Program-made: the position numbers and the translations under genes
In this document: positions 50,255 through 60,109 of the stretch, in pieces
Layout: the number at the start of each line of letters is the position of its first letter
How positions within the stretch are numbered: the first letter of the stretch is position 1
The notes under the pieces: model-generated
What the model was told of the DNA's origin: nothing
What the model saw: the letters and a program-made list of their open reading frames with translations, nothing else
The model's database searches: none
Assembly: GCF_000826105.1 (NCBI RefSeq)
Contig: NZ_CCYK01000007.1
Coordinates: 1,984,001-2,048,000, forward strand
Reading direction: 5' to 3'
DNA length: 64,000 nt
Source of the DNA: Pseudomonas massiliensis
GTDB taxonomy: Bacteria; Pseudomonadota; Gammaproteobacteria; Pseudomonadales; Pseudomonadaceae

Positions 50255-51236
50255 AGGCAAGGTTTCCGGGTAGGACGCGCGGACGCGCAGGAATGGACGA
50301 CAGGGCATTGCGAACCAAGGCAGCGGCATTCCCATCGTGGTGCAGCCCGAGGGCGCGCGCCTGGGGCGTGCGCAAGGGCGGAAAGGCCCCGAACAGCCGT
50401 TCCAGTTCCGGTTCGGGTTGGAAACTCAGCCGCGCCCGTGGCTCATTGCCGAAGCGCGCGGCCAAGGCCGCGACCACTTCGGCTACGGTCAGGCGCAGCA
50501 CGGGCAATTGCCACACTCGACTGGCCTGGGCCGGCAAGGCGCCGATCTCGGCGGCCCGGATCAGGTTGTCGACACAGCAATGCAAGGACATCCACCAGGC
50601 CGACGCTTCGGGCGACACCGGACAGATGAAAGGCCGATTCGCCGCGTAGCTGTGCAACAGCTCGCTCATGAAAGCGGATTTAAGGCCCTGTTGCCCCGAT
50701 GGACGCGCTACTATGCCCGGCAGGCGCAACGCTCGGCCATCCACCTCGCCACGCCGGGCCAGGTCCTGGACAGCGATTTCCACCATTCGCTTGTGCGCGC
50801 CATAGCTGAGCGCCGGTTGTGGCACCGTCTGCTCGTCCATGCGCGACGGCAGGCTGGCGCCATACACCGCCACGCTGCTGGCGAACACCAGCACAGGACA
50901 GCCTGCGGCACAGCGCAATTGCTCCAGCAGTTCAAGGCTGGCCAGCAGGTTCACCTGATAGCCCAGTCCATAATCGGTTTCGGCCGCCCCGCCGGCGATG
51001 CTGACCAGGTGAAAGACCACGTCGATTCCGTCGGCCAGTATTCTGCGCAGCAGTACGGGGTCCGCTACGCTACCGGCATGCTGACGCACTCGCGCATCGC
51101 TGAAGGTCTCGGAAAACTCGGTGTCCAGCAGGCGCAGCAGCGTCAGGCGCTCCCCGCGCAGGTGGCCCTGGCGCAACAGGCGCTGGCTCAGAGCCTGGCC
51201 GACGAAGCCACTGGCTCCGGTAATCAGAACACGCAT
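50244..51236 (-). CDS. NAD-dependent epimerase/dehydratase (short-chain reductase fold)
   Basis: A 330-residue extended short-chain dehydrogenase. NAD site GASGFVG (7-13); catalytic Ser120/Ser121 (FASSVAVYG), Tyr145 and Lys149 (SYGAHK). Its overall form is close to D-erythronate dehydrogenase/DenD-like members, acting on a 2- or 3-hydroxy acid or on a ring-cleavage product. The operon is not a sugar-nucleotide locus, so a dehydrogenase role in the catabolic route is more likely than epimerisation. Substrate not predictable. Confidence 0.8.
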   Translation of the reverse strand: MRVLITGASGFVGQALSQRLLRQGHLRGERLTLLRLLDTEFSETFSDARVRQHAGSVADPVLLRRILADGIDVVFHLVSIAGGAAETDYGLGYQVNLLASLELLEQLRCAAGCPVLVFASSVAVYGASLPSRMDEQTVPQPALSYGAHKRMVEIAVQDLARRGEVDGRALRLPGIVARPSGQQGLKSAFMSELLHSYAANRPFICPVSPEASAWWMSLHCCVDNLIRAAEIGALPAQASRVWQLPVLRLTVAEVVAALAARFGNEPRARLSFQPEPELERLFGAFPPLRTPQARALGLHHDGNAAALVRNALSSIPARPRVLPGNLAYEA

Positions 51237-51245
51237 GGTTGCTCC

Positions 51246-52223
51246 TCAGGCCTGGGCGATGCGCTGCTCGATGGCGCCGAACAGGGTTTCACCCTGCAGC
51301 CCACGAGCCTCCATGCGGACGCGGTCGCCGAACTTCATGAACCCCGTACTCGGGGCGCCACTCGTGATCATCTCGATCGCCCTGCGCTCGGCAATACAGG
51401 CAGACCCCGCGTCCCGGTTGCGGTTGCTCACCGTGCCGGAGCCGATGAGCGTGCCGGGGCCGAGTCGCCGAGTGAACGCGGCGTGGGCGATCAATTGATC
51501 GAAGCCGAAGGTCATCTGGCCGCCGTGAGGCTCGCCGAACCACTGTTCGTTCCAATGCACCTGCAAGGGTAAGTGGACGCGTCCGTCCCGCCAGGCATCG
51601 CCCAGTTCGTCAGGGGTCACGGCGAAGGGCGCGAAGGCGGACGACGGCTTGGCCTGGAGAAAGCCGAAACCGGTGGTCATTTCTCGCGGCGCCAGGGCAC
51701 GCAGGCTCACATCGTTCAATTGCAGGATCAGCTTGACGTGGCCCAGCGCCTGCTCTGCCGGGCAGCCCAGGGGCACTTCGTCGACGAGCACGGCGAACTC
51801 CCCTTCGAAGTCGATGCCATGAGCCTGGCTGGGCAAGCGAACGTCGTCATGGGGCCCGAGGAAGTCATCTCCGGCGCCCTGATACATCAGCGGTATCCGA
51901 TCCGCTCCTTCGATGGGCGGCAGGTTGAAGGCCTTCTGCATCAGCTCGCCATGGCTCATGAAGGCCGAGCCATCGCACCATTGGTAGGCCCTGGGCAGTG
52001 GCGCCATGGCCTGATGGGGATCAAAGGTGAAAGCACCCGGGCAGTCGCCACGGGCCAGCCGCGTGGCCAACTCGCGCAGCGCGCCCTCGCAAGCGTCCCA
52101 GCTTGCAATCGCCTGTTGCAGCGTGGCGGCCACGGGGTTAGCGTCCACGGCCTGGTTGAGCGAGGTATCGACGATTACCAGCCTTCCGTCCGGGTGGCCG
52201 TTCTTCAAGGTAGCAAGTTTCAT
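51246..52223 (-). CDS. Fumarylacetoacetate-hydrolase-family enzyme
   Basis: A 325-residue FAH-superfamily protein, with the metal-ligand segment GIDFEGEFAVLVDE (Glu140 and Glu142), LILQLNDVSLRAL with Asp174-175 region and IGSGTVSNRNRDAG. Members hydrolyse C-C bonds in beta-diketo acids such as fumarylacetoacetate, fumarylpyruvate or 2-hydroxyhepta-dienedioate, or decarboxylate related keto acids. It overlaps the MFS stop by 4 bases. Tyrosine-route fahA would be longer and beside hmgA; its position beside a ring-cleaving dioxygenase suggests a cleavage-product hydrolase here. Confidence 0.83.
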   Translation of the reverse strand: MKLATLKNGHPDGRLVIVDTSLNQAVDANPVAATLQQAIASWDACEGALRELATRLARGDCPGAFTFDPHQAMAPLPRAYQWCDGSAFMSHGELMQKAFNLPPIEGADRIPLMYQGAGDDFLGPHDDVRLPSQAHGIDFEGEFAVLVDEVPLGCPAEQALGHVKLILQLNDVSLRALAPREMTTGFGFLQAKPSSAFAPFAVTPDELGDAWRDGRVHLPLQVHWNEQWFGEPHGGQMTFGFDQLIAHAAFTRRLGPGTLIGSGTVSNRNRDAGSACIAERRAIEMITSGAPSTGFMKFGDRVRMEARGLQGETLFGAIEQRIAQA

Positions 52224-53452
52224 AGCGGATCCTGTGTCGGGGTGGCGGGCTGGGTGGTTAAGGAGCGGGCCTCGTCAGGCCGGGCCGTGCCAGGCTCGAG
52301 CAACCGGCCAAGGCCCAGGCAGGCGGCGCCGATCAGCAACTGGGCCCCAGCGATGATCAGCAATGCACGAGGCAGTTGGTCCAGAGCGCCGCCATTGAGC
52401 GCCAGCACGCATAAAGGGCTGGCGAACTCGCCGGCGAATATGGCCGCGGTGAACAGGCCGCTGGCGCGACCGCGCTGGGCAAAGGGCACCCTGGCCATGA
52501 TGGCGCCGATCAAGGTGGGCAGCAGCATGCCCACCCCCAATCCATTGAGCGTCACAGCCGCGGCTACCGCCGGCTGGCTTGTGGCCAGAGCCAGCCAGGC
52601 GCCGCCACTGCCGGCACAGATGAAGGCCAGCACCAGCGCCCGTCGGGTACGCTGGCCGAGCCAGCGGTAGCCAAGGGCGCCGGCGACGACCCCTAGCTGG
52701 TTCGCCGCCATGGTGGCGCCGATCGCCGCGGGGTCTTCGATCCCGAGCAGGCCCAGGCGGAAACCACCCTGGATGGGCACGATGAACAGGCTCACGCCGG
52801 CAATGACCGCCAGCCCATAGAAGCCCTGCAATCCGGACCAGGCATTGCCCACGCGCTCCTCCGGCCTGGCCAGGGTCGATGGCTTGGGCTCCCAGAGCAA
52901 CCGCCAGACCAAGGGCAGGAACAGCAGGCCGCAGGCATAGAGCCAGAAAGGCGCGCGCCAGTCCTGGGCGCCGAGCACGCCGCCCAGGCCCATGAAGATC
53001 GCTGCGGAAAGCGACGTGGCGACCATTTGCAGGGCGAACAGGCGCTGCCGCCGGGGGCCGCTGTAATAATCGCCCATGAGCGTGGTGCAGGCGGTCATGA
53101 TGGCCGCTTCGGCCAGGCCGATGCCGGCGCGGCTGGCGATGATTGCGCCCAGCGAGGGCAGCCACAAGGGGAGCAGCCCGCACAGGCTATAGAGCGCCAG
53201 GGCCAGGCAGAGCAAGGGCTTGCGCCCCACCCGGTCGGCCATGATCCCGGCGAAGGGCGCCAGCAAGGCCACCACGAGGGCTGGCAAGGTCAGGCTCAGC
53301 GGCACCAGCACGGCGGCCCCCGGGACCTCGGCAAAATGCGCCTGCATCCGTGGCAGTACCGGTGCCAGCAGTACGGCGCCCAGTACAGGCAGGCAACTGC
53401 CCAGCAGCAAGAGAGTGGCTTGGGGCCAACGGGCCGTGGGTTCAGCCTTCAT
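52220..53452 (-). CDS. MFS transporter of the catabolic operon
   Basis: A 410-residue major-facilitator protein with 12 helices: LPALVVALLAPFAGIMADRVGRKPLLCLALALYSL (helices 2-4 with the loop motif), GLAEAAIMTACTTLMGDYYSGPRRQR (helix 4-5) and RWLGQRTRRALVLAFICAG in the second half. The ATG at 53452 (MKAEPTARWPQ) overlaps the RND-transporter stop by 11 bases; a longer open frame upstream is shadow. Likely imports the growth substrate or an intermediate; the direction is not certain. Confidence 0.82.
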   Translation of the reverse strand: MKAEPTARWPQATLLLLGSCLPVLGAVLLAPVLPRMQAHFAEVPGAAVLVPLSLTLPALVVALLAPFAGIMADRVGRKPLLCLALALYSLCGLLPLWLPSLGAIIASRAGIGLAEAAIMTACTTLMGDYYSGPRRQRLFALQMVATSLSAAIFMGLGGVLGAQDWRAPFWLYACGLLFLPLVWRLLWEPKPSTLARPEERVGNAWSGLQGFYGLAVIAGVSLFIVPIQGGFRLGLLGIEDPAAIGATMAANQLGVVAGALGYRWLGQRTRRALVLAFICAGSGGAWLALATSQPAVAAAVTLNGLGVGMLLPTLIGAIMARVPFAQRGRASGLFTAAIFAGEFASPLCVLALNGGALDQLPRALLIIAGAQLLIGAACLGLGRLLEPGTARPDEARSLTTQPATPTQDPL

Positions 53453-55937
53453 GGCGGGCCTCCAGGGTCTGAGGTGGGAGGGCATGGCCCGGCGCACGCC
53501 GCGCGCGGGCATTCGAAGGGGAAGGAACGGTCGCGGCCTGGGACGCGGCGCTGGTACGCGCGCCCGGCAACAGGAAGCAGGCCAGGGCCGGCAACAACAC
53601 CAGGGCACCGACCATGTTCCAGAGGAACATGAAGGCCAGCAGCACGCCCATGTCTGCCTGGAACTTGATGGGCGAGAAGATCCAGGTGCCGACGGCTACC
53701 GCCAGGGTGACGCCGGTGAGCATCACCACCCGGCCGGTAAAGCGCAGGGCGCGCTGGTAGGCCTGGGAAAGGCTGGCGCCCTGGCGCATCTCGGCGAGGA
53801 CTATGGTCATCACATAGAGGGCGTAGTCCACGCCTATGCCCACGCCCAGCGCAATTACCGGGAGGGTCGCTACCTTGATGCCAATGCCAAGGCCCACCAT
53901 CAGCGCTTCGCACAGTACCGAGGTCAGGGCCAGGGGCAACACGGCACACACTACCGCTCGCCACGAGCGGAAAGTCACCAGGCACAGTAGCACCACGGCG
54001 CCGTAGACCCACCAGAGCATCTCCCGGCTGGCCTGTTGCACCACGATGTTGGTAGCCGCCTCGATGCCTGCGTTACCTGCCGCCAGCAGGAAACGGGCCT
54101 GCTCGCTGTCGTTTTCCCGGGCGAACCGCTGCACGCTGGCCACCACCCGGGCCAGGGTGTCGGCCTTGTGGTCAGTGAGGTAGGCGTACAGGGTGAGCAG
54201 GCTGCAATCCTCGTTGTACAGGCCGCGCGGCGCGCCCGCGGTCACCATGTTCAAGGTGGCCTGGTTGTTCACCAGCTCGTACCACTTGGGATTGCCTTCC
54301 GAGAGGCCCACCAGCACCCGCCGATTGAGCAAGGCCAGCGAATTGGTGGAATCCACCCCTTCCAGGCTCCGCAATTGCCAATCCAGGCGGTCTACCCGGC
54401 GCAAGGTGTCGTAATTGGCGCAGCCCCCGGGGGGCGTGCTCACCATCACCGCGAACAGGTCGCTGCTGGCGCCATAGTGAGCGCTCAGGTAGCGGCTGTC
54501 CTGGTTGTAGCGAGAGTCCGCACGCAACTCTGGCGCGCCTGCGTCCAGGTCGCCGACTTTCAGGTGCAGGCTGGCCCAGTAGCCACCTACCGCCATGAGG
54601 GCTGAGATGCCTACCACCGCCTTGGCAGGACCCGGCCGGGTAAAGCGATCCAGAACGGCCCAGAGCCCGGCAGGCGGGGCCGTATCGCCCTCCTCCCCCC
54701 CACATTCCCCGCGCAGGCTGCGCTGGGCGGCCCTGGCGCTTACGCCAAGGTAGGAAAGCAGAATCGGCAGAAGGATAAGGTTGGTGAAGATCAGCACCGC
54801 CACGCCCAGGCTGGCGATCAACGCCAGGTCCTGGATTACCTGGATCTTGATCAGCATCAATACGGCAAAGCCCACCGCGTCGCACAAGAGCGCGGTGAGC
54901 CCCGCCAGGAAGAGCCGGCGGAAGGTATAGCGCGCCGCGACCAGCCGATGCATGCCCCGGCCCACGTCCTGCATGATGCCGTTCATTTTCTGCGCGCCAT
55001 GGCTGATGCCGATGGCGAAGACCAGAAAGGGCACCAGCACCGAGTACGGGTCCAACTCGAAGCCCAGCAGCGGCAGCAATCCCAGCTGCCAGACCACGGC
55101 TACCAGGGAGCAGCAGAGCACCAGCAGGGTGCTGCGCAAGCAGCGGGTATAGGCCCACAGCACCCCGGCGGTAATGACGATGGCGGCGGCAAAGAACGCC
55201 AGAATCTGTGCCAGCCCATCGATCAGGTCTCCGACCACCTTGGCGAAGCCGGTGATGCGGATCTCGATATGCTCGCTTTGGTATTTGGCGCGCAGGGCCT
55301 CCAGCTGGGTGGCGAAGGCGTGGTAGTCCAACGGCTTGCCATCGGCGGTGCTTGCCAGCAAGGGAAGGTACACCAGGCTGGAGCGCTGATCGAAGGCAAC
55401 CAGTTGGCCGATCTCGTTGGAGCGCTGCACGTTCTGCCGCAGTGCCGCCAGGCTGGCGGCGCCACCGTCGTAGCCGTCAGGAATCACCGGGCCGCCTTCC
55501 AGGCCTTCTTCGGTGACACCAACCCAGCGCACCGCGGGCGTCCACAATGAACGCATGTAGGCGCGATCCACGCCTGGCAACAGGTAAAGCTCATCGCTGA
55601 GCTTCTGCAGCACGGCCAGGTAGGCCGGGTCGTAGATATCTGCGTCCCGGTTGGCCACGCTGATGCGCACAGCGTTGCCCAGGCCGCTCAACTCCTGGCG
55701 GTGGGCCAGGTACTGGGTGATGAACGGATGTCCGGCCGGGATCATTTTCTCGAAGCTGGCGTTAAGGGTGAGGCGGGTCGCCTGCCAGCCCAGCGCGGCG
55801 GTGACCAGCAGGCAAAGCACCAGTACCAGGCGGCGGTGGTTGAACAGGGCGCGTTCCAGCCAGGCACCAGAGGCTGGGTCGAAGTCTTCCAGGCGGCCGC
55901 CTTGGGTGCCGTTGCCGGCGTGGGTATGGCTGAGCAT
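53442..55937 (-). CDS. RND/MMPL superfamily transporter
   Basis: An 831-residue RND protein with two halves, each an inner-membrane helix, a large periplasmic loop and a five- or six-helix block. TM1 is VLVLCLLVTAALGWQ, the first helical block ends in LLPILLSYLG, and the second half has VVGISALMAVGGYWAS and later ALGVGIGVDYALYVMTIVL with the Asp-Tyr motif of RND pumps. This MMPL/hopanoid-exporter-type protein is found in gene sets with DUF1302, DUF1329 and YCF48 proteins, as here. It likely moves a hydrophobic compound through the envelope. AGGAG precedes the start. Confidence 0.85.
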   Translation of the reverse strand: MLSHTHAGNGTQGGRLEDFDPASGAWLERALFNHRRLVLVLCLLVTAALGWQATRLTLNASFEKMIPAGHPFITQYLAHRQELSGLGNAVRISVANRDADIYDPAYLAVLQKLSDELYLLPGVDRAYMRSLWTPAVRWVGVTEEGLEGGPVIPDGYDGGAASLAALRQNVQRSNEIGQLVAFDQRSSLVYLPLLASTADGKPLDYHAFATQLEALRAKYQSEHIEIRITGFAKVVGDLIDGLAQILAFFAAAIVITAGVLWAYTRCLRSTLLVLCCSLVAVVWQLGLLPLLGFELDPYSVLVPFLVFAIGISHGAQKMNGIMQDVGRGMHRLVAARYTFRRLFLAGLTALLCDAVGFAVLMLIKIQVIQDLALIASLGVAVLIFTNLILLPILLSYLGVSARAAQRSLRGECGGEEGDTAPPAGLWAVLDRFTRPGPAKAVVGISALMAVGGYWASLHLKVGDLDAGAPELRADSRYNQDSRYLSAHYGASSDLFAVMVSTPPGGCANYDTLRRVDRLDWQLRSLEGVDSTNSLALLNRRVLVGLSEGNPKWYELVNNQATLNMVTAGAPRGLYNEDCSLLTLYAYLTDHKADTLARVVASVQRFARENDSEQARFLLAAGNAGIEAATNIVVQQASREMLWWVYGAVVLLCLVTFRSWRAVVCAVLPLALTSVLCEALMVGLGIGIKVATLPVIALGVGIGVDYALYVMTIVLAEMRQGASLSQAYQRALRFTGRVVMLTGVTLAVAVGTWIFSPIKFQADMGVLLAFMFLWNMVGALVLLPALACFLLPGARTSAASQAATVPSPSNARARRAPGHALPPQTLEARHEG

Positions 55938-55940
55938 CGC

Positions 55941-57002
55941 TTACTCCGCGGAAGTTGTGGGGTTGGCCGGTAGCGCCAGGCGGCGAGGTCCGGCGAAGCC
56001 GACCGCGACCAGGGCGCCGTCACCCGCCAGGGTGGCCGCGGTCAGCGGCGCTCCAGGCGCGACAGGCACCGGTATGGCCGCTCCGTTGCCATTGACCCGC
56101 AACAGGTTGCCGGCCTGGTTGATGACCAGGGTGCTGCCTGCCGCCGTCAGGGCAGCGTTGATGGAAATGGGCAGCGGGTTTTCCAGGCTCTGGAACCGGG
56201 CTGCGTGCGGGTCGTAAGCCAACAGGCTGCCACGCAGGCCGGCCAGGAGCAGGCGCCCGTCCGACAATGGCTGGAGCGCGAAGAAACTGCCGTCATAAGG
56301 CGCCTGCAACGCCTCGAAGTGGCCGCCCTCGTCGCTGGAACGCAGGAACAGCCCTTGTTCCCCAGCCAGATAGAGCTCCGCGCCCCGGCGCGCTACCGCG
56401 TAGAGGTGCAGGCCCTGGGGGTTTGGCAGGCGCCCCATCCAGGACTGCCAGGTGGCGCCGCCATCCACGGTGGCCATGGCCAGGCCGTAGGCCCCTACCA
56501 CCAGACCATGGCGGGCATCCCGAAAATCTACTGCCAGCCAGGGTTTATCGGCGCCATCGGCCACCAGCCGCTTGGCGGACTCGACCCGCGCCTCGTCTCC
56601 CGCGGCGCGGGCGGCGTCCAATTCCCGCTGCGCCGCCTCGCCGCCGCTGAGCTGCAGAGCCCAGTGCTCGCCACCATCCTCGCTGTGCAAGACCACGCCG
56701 GCATGCCCGACTGCCCAGCCGCGCCGGGCATCGATGAAACGCACCGCGGTCAGGGTATTGCCTACCGGTACGCTCACCTGCCGCCAGCCAACGCCGTTAT
56801 CATCCGAAAGCAGCACGGTGCCGCGCTCGCCCACGGCGACAAGCCGGTCACCGGCACGGGTGATGTCCAACAGCACCCCATGTAGCCCCGGCGCAGCCTG
56901 GGCCGGAATCTGCGCTTCGCTGGCTCGCGCAGTGGCTGCCCAAGGCAAGCTGGCCAGGCCCACGACCATGATCAGCCTACCGATCAAACCCATGCAGGCC
57001 AT
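55941..57002 (-). CDS. YCF48/HCF136-type beta-propeller protein, exported
   Basis: A 353-residue periplasmic or secreted protein with signal peptide (GLIGRLIMVVGLASLPWAATARA) and YCF48/BNR-like repeats: LLSDDNGVGWRQVSVPVGNTLTAVRFIDARRGWAVGHAGVVLHSEDGGEHW, then GDARHGLVVGAYGLAMATVDGGATWQSW, and GEQGLFLRSSDEGGHFEAL. YCF48 in photosynthetic organisms is an assembly factor; related proteins are encoded beside RND transporters in bacteria and may act as periplasmic partners. ATG 57002 starts one base after the DUF1329 stop. Confidence 0.8.
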   Translation of the reverse strand: MACMGLIGRLIMVVGLASLPWAATARASEAQIPAQAAPGLHGVLLDITRAGDRLVAVGERGTVLLSDDNGVGWRQVSVPVGNTLTAVRFIDARRGWAVGHAGVVLHSEDGGEHWALQLSGGEAAQRELDAARAAGDEARVESAKRLVADGADKPWLAVDFRDARHGLVVGAYGLAMATVDGGATWQSWMGRLPNPQGLHLYAVARRGAELYLAGEQGLFLRSSDEGGHFEALQAPYDGSFFALQPLSDGRLLLAGLRGSLLAYDPHAARFQSLENPLPISINAALTAAGSTLVINQAGNLLRVNGNGAAIPVPVAPGAPLTAATLAGDGALVAVGFAGPRRLALPANPTTSAE

Positions 57003-57003
57003 C

Positions 57004-58362
57004 TCAGCGCACGCCTTCGCCGGCCAGGGCATCCGGGGTGAAGACGCTGTCCTTGTAGGCATTGACGACCCGGTATTGCTCGCTCTTCCCGGCGAAGATG
57101 TCCCCGGTAAACCAGGCGCCGGAGAGCAAATCGTAGAAGCCGTTGGTGAGGGTTACCACGCCGGGCAGGTCTGGCAACACCACGGGCGTGGTCCACAACG
57201 CCTTGGCAAGCTGGTTCTGGGCGTCGTAGCGCTCGCCGAGCACGGCGGCCCAGGTGTCCTCGTCCAGGTAGTAGGTGCTGCGCGGCATCACATGGCGCTT
57301 GCCGGACTTGAGGGTGGCTTCCACCACCCACACCCGGTGCAGCTCCCAACGCAGGTCGGCCGGGTCCAGATGATGGTCGGCCAGCAGGTCGGTGGGGTTG
57401 GCCACCGTGAATACCTTGTTGGCGTTGTAGGGGATGTACAGCTCCTTCTTGCCCACCAGCTTCCAGTCGAAGCGGTCAAGGCGCCCGTTGAACACATAGA
57501 GCTCATCGAAACTCATCACCCCGGCGGTGGCAGGCGTCGGCGTGTCGCAGCAGGCGTTGGGCAGGCGGCGTACCCGACGCTGGCCTGGCAGGTAGGTCCA
57601 GACCCCGGCGTTGTCGGCGTTAAGGTTCTCGCGCCCGGTGATGGCCTCGCCCGCGCGCAGGGGCGGGCCATCGTTGATCATGCGGATCGTCCAGAAAGTG
57701 CCGTCCTGCTTGCCGCCGTCGGGCAGGTACCAGGGCATCTGCATGTCAGCCCGGGAATCATTGGTCAGCACATGCTTGCCATCGGCGGTGGTCAGGTATT
57801 GGGTGAAATTGGCGTGCCAGGAGGCGCCACGCCAGCGCAACAGGTGGTTCCACATTACCTCCACCCCGGCCTTGGGGATCGGAAAGGGAATGCCGCCCTG
57901 GGCGTTCTCCGGCATGGCACCGGCCGAGCCTTCAACCAGCCTGGCCCGGGTAGCGTTGGCATAGGTGGCGTCATACACCGCCTGGGGCGCGGCCGCGGTA
58001 CGGTGCGTGGGGTAGACATTGAGCCGGTAGCTGTCCGGATACTTCTTGAGCATGGCCTTGGTGCCCTCGGACAGCCTGTCCGCGTACTGGGCCATGTTCT
58101 GGGCGCTGATGGTGAACAGGGGCTTTTCACTGGCGAAGGGGTCGCTGCGCTTGCCCTCCCCGCCACCGGCCTGCGTCAGGCCACCGTTCCAGGCCGGGAT
58201 GCTGCCGTCGGCGTTGCCGGCGCGCTCGCCGCCCAAGGGCGTAAGGGTGGTCTTGAGGGTATCGGCTTCGGCCGCGCTGACCGCGGCCTGGGCAGGGCCA
58301 ACCAGGCTGAGGGCGCCCATCAAGGCGAAAGACAGGGCACTGAGGCGATGACGGAGGTTCAT
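57004..58362 (-). CDS. DUF1329 family exported protein
   Basis: A 452-residue exported protein of the DUF1329 family, which folds like an outer-membrane lipoprotein-sorting protein. Signal peptide MNLRHRLSALSFALMGALSLVGPAQA; mature segments are LTPLGGERAGNADGSIPAWNGGL, AGVWTYLPGQRRVRRLPNACCDTP and ALPDLPGVVTLTNGFYDLLSGAWFTGDIF-like end. It is found next to DUF1302 proteins in operons for hydrophobic substrate handling. GAGGA lies 6 bases before the ATG. It follows DUF1302 by 17 bases. Confidence 0.85.
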   Translation of the reverse strand: MNLRHRLSALSFALMGALSLVGPAQAAVSAAEADTLKTTLTPLGGERAGNADGSIPAWNGGLTQAGGGEGKRSDPFASEKPLFTISAQNMAQYADRLSEGTKAMLKKYPDSYRLNVYPTHRTAAAPQAVYDATYANATRARLVEGSAGAMPENAQGGIPFPIPKAGVEVMWNHLLRWRGASWHANFTQYLTTADGKHVLTNDSRADMQMPWYLPDGGKQDGTFWTIRMINDGPPLRAGEAITGRENLNADNAGVWTYLPGQRRVRRLPNACCDTPTPATAGVMSFDELYVFNGRLDRFDWKLVGKKELYIPYNANKVFTVANPTDLLADHHLDPADLRWELHRVWVVEATLKSGKRHVMPRSTYYLDEDTWAAVLGERYDAQNQLAKALWTTPVVLPDLPGVVTLTNGFYDLLSGAWFTGDIFAGKSEQYRVVNAYKDSVFTPDALAGEGVR

Positions 58363-58379
58363 GGACGGTCCTCTTGTTT

Positions 58380-60065
58380 TTAGAAGGTGCGGCTGACACT
58401 GAAGGCAAGGAAATCGCGGTCGATCAGGCTTTGCTCGAAGGTGTAGTTGCTGCTGGCATCCAGGAAGGTGTCGCTGCGGCCGTAGTAGTGGGTGTAGGTC
58501 AGCCCCAGGTTCCAGGTATTGAGGTAGTTGCCCTTGATGCCGATGTTGAGGTCGCCCCCGCGGTTGGCGCCGAAGCCGGTGCCCAGGGCCATCGAGGCGC
58601 CATGGGTGTAGCTGGCGCCCACGGGCACGCTGATGTCCCAGCCGGGAAACGCCTGCCGGTACATGGGCTCGTAGACGGTACGCAGGCTCCAGGCGTCGCG
58701 GTCGGCGTTCGGATCTACCGCATCGGCGTTGCGGGTCACGCTCAACACTCGGTTCCAGGCCAGCTCCCCGACGAAGCTGGCTTCCTGGGACACGAACGAA
58801 GGGCCCAGGCTGGCCAGCCAGGACAGGTTGGCGTGCAGCGTGCGGCCAGTGGCGTAGACGGCTTCGTCGGCATCGTTGGACGCGTCTTCGCCATCGACCA
58901 GCGCGTGCTGCAGGGTGGAGGCCAGGGGCTGGTGCCAGCGGGTGGAAAGCTCGCCGGCCACGTTGAACTGGTCCAGGGTGGTGGAGAAGCTGGCGCCCAC
59001 GGCTTCGATCCCTTCCGGGTAGACCCATTGATACTGGCCGGCGTAGCCACTGACAGGGTCCAGGTGAGCGAAATCCGGGCGCACCACCAGTTGTGGGCTC
59101 TTGTCATGGAAGCGTATGGCGTAGATACCGTAATCGAAGTTCTCGGTACGCCAGCGCAGTTGCAGGCCGCCCTGCCCTGAATCCTTGGCTTGTTGGGTGC
59201 TACCCCGGTAGAACGCCAAGGGCTGGCCGCCGGGGAAGAGCGCGTCACCCACGAACAGCCGCTGGTTGCCGTCAGCGAAGAAATCGTCCGTCGAGAAATA
59301 GCTGCCCGAGGCGGGCAAGCGGTTGGCTTCCCATTCGAACTGGTAATAGGCGCCGAGGCTGACGTCCGGGGTCAGCTGCAATTGACCGGACACTTGCTTG
59401 ACCGGCCGAATCAGCTCCTTGAACTGGGTATTGGGCACCGACAGGCCCTTGACCACATCCACCGGCGCCATGCCGCCGGCAATGCCGTTCATCCCGTAGA
59501 ACAGGCTTTCGCCCCATTGCATCGCGTACTGGCCCAGGCGAGCGGACGCCGGCATGTCGCCCAGGTCGCCCTTGGCGAAGACAAAGGCGTCCAGCAGCTC
59601 TGCCTTGCGCCCGTGCAAGGTGCGGGTAGCCTCGGGAAAATCATCACCGTCCAGGCTGTTGTTGCGGCCGGCGGCGTTGTTGTCGGTATTGCGGTTATAG
59701 ACCTCGTCGTACCAGGCGGCGCCGCTGATGCGTGCCCCCACGTTCTGGTACGTGATGTCCATTTCCGAGAGCAGGTCGACCCGGCTGGAGATCAGGCCCT
59801 TGTCGAAGTTGCGATCACCGTCGTCCAGGTTCAGCGCCGCGCTGCCTTCGGTCAGACCGCTGCTCTGCCCTTCGGTGCGCCAGGCGGCGCTGTACTTGAG
59901 GGTGTTGTCCCAGCGAATGCGCAGGTCCGGATTGCCGCTATCGAACTCGAAAGCCATTGTCGGGCCGGCGACACTCACCAGGGCGGCGGCAAGGGTCAGG
60001 GCCGGGGTACGGACGCGGCGCGCCCCGGCCCCATGCGGCGAAAGCCGTGAGGTACGAACGATCAT
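58380..60065 (-). CDS. DUF1302 family outer-membrane protein
   Basis: A 561-residue DUF1302 protein, probably an outer-membrane beta-barrel. Signal peptide near 20-38 (TLAAALVSVAGPTMAFEF); early FDSGNPDLRIRWDNTLKYSAAWRT, YDEVYNRNTDNNAAG and LGQYAMQWGESLFYGMNGIAGGMAPVD are family landmarks; the C-terminus ends in Phe (FSVSRTF), as barrels do. It likely admits the operon's hydrophobic substrate together with DUF1329, YCF48 and the RND transporter. AGGG precedes the start. Gap to the monooxygenase gene is 44 bases. Confidence 0.87.
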   Translation of the reverse strand: MIVRTSRLSPHGAGARRVRTPALTLAAALVSVAGPTMAFEFDSGNPDLRIRWDNTLKYSAAWRTEGQSSGLTEGSAALNLDDGDRNFDKGLISSRVDLLSEMDITYQNVGARISGAAWYDEVYNRNTDNNAAGRNNSLDGDDFPEATRTLHGRKAELLDAFVFAKGDLGDMPASARLGQYAMQWGESLFYGMNGIAGGMAPVDVVKGLSVPNTQFKELIRPVKQVSGQLQLTPDVSLGAYYQFEWEANRLPASGSYFSTDDFFADGNQRLFVGDALFPGGQPLAFYRGSTQQAKDSGQGGLQLRWRTENFDYGIYAIRFHDKSPQLVVRPDFAHLDPVSGYAGQYQWVYPEGIEAVGASFSTTLDQFNVAGELSTRWHQPLASTLQHALVDGEDASNDADEAVYATGRTLHANLSWLASLGPSFVSQEASFVGELAWNRVLSVTRNADAVDPNADRDAWSLRTVYEPMYRQAFPGWDISVPVGASYTHGASMALGTGFGANRGGDLNIGIKGNYLNTWNLGLTYTHYYGRSDTFLDASSNYTFEQSLIDRDFLAFSVSRTF

Positions 60066-60109
60066 GGTGTTCCCTCTCTAATTGTTCTTGTAGGGCTTGG
60101 AAAACGAAC

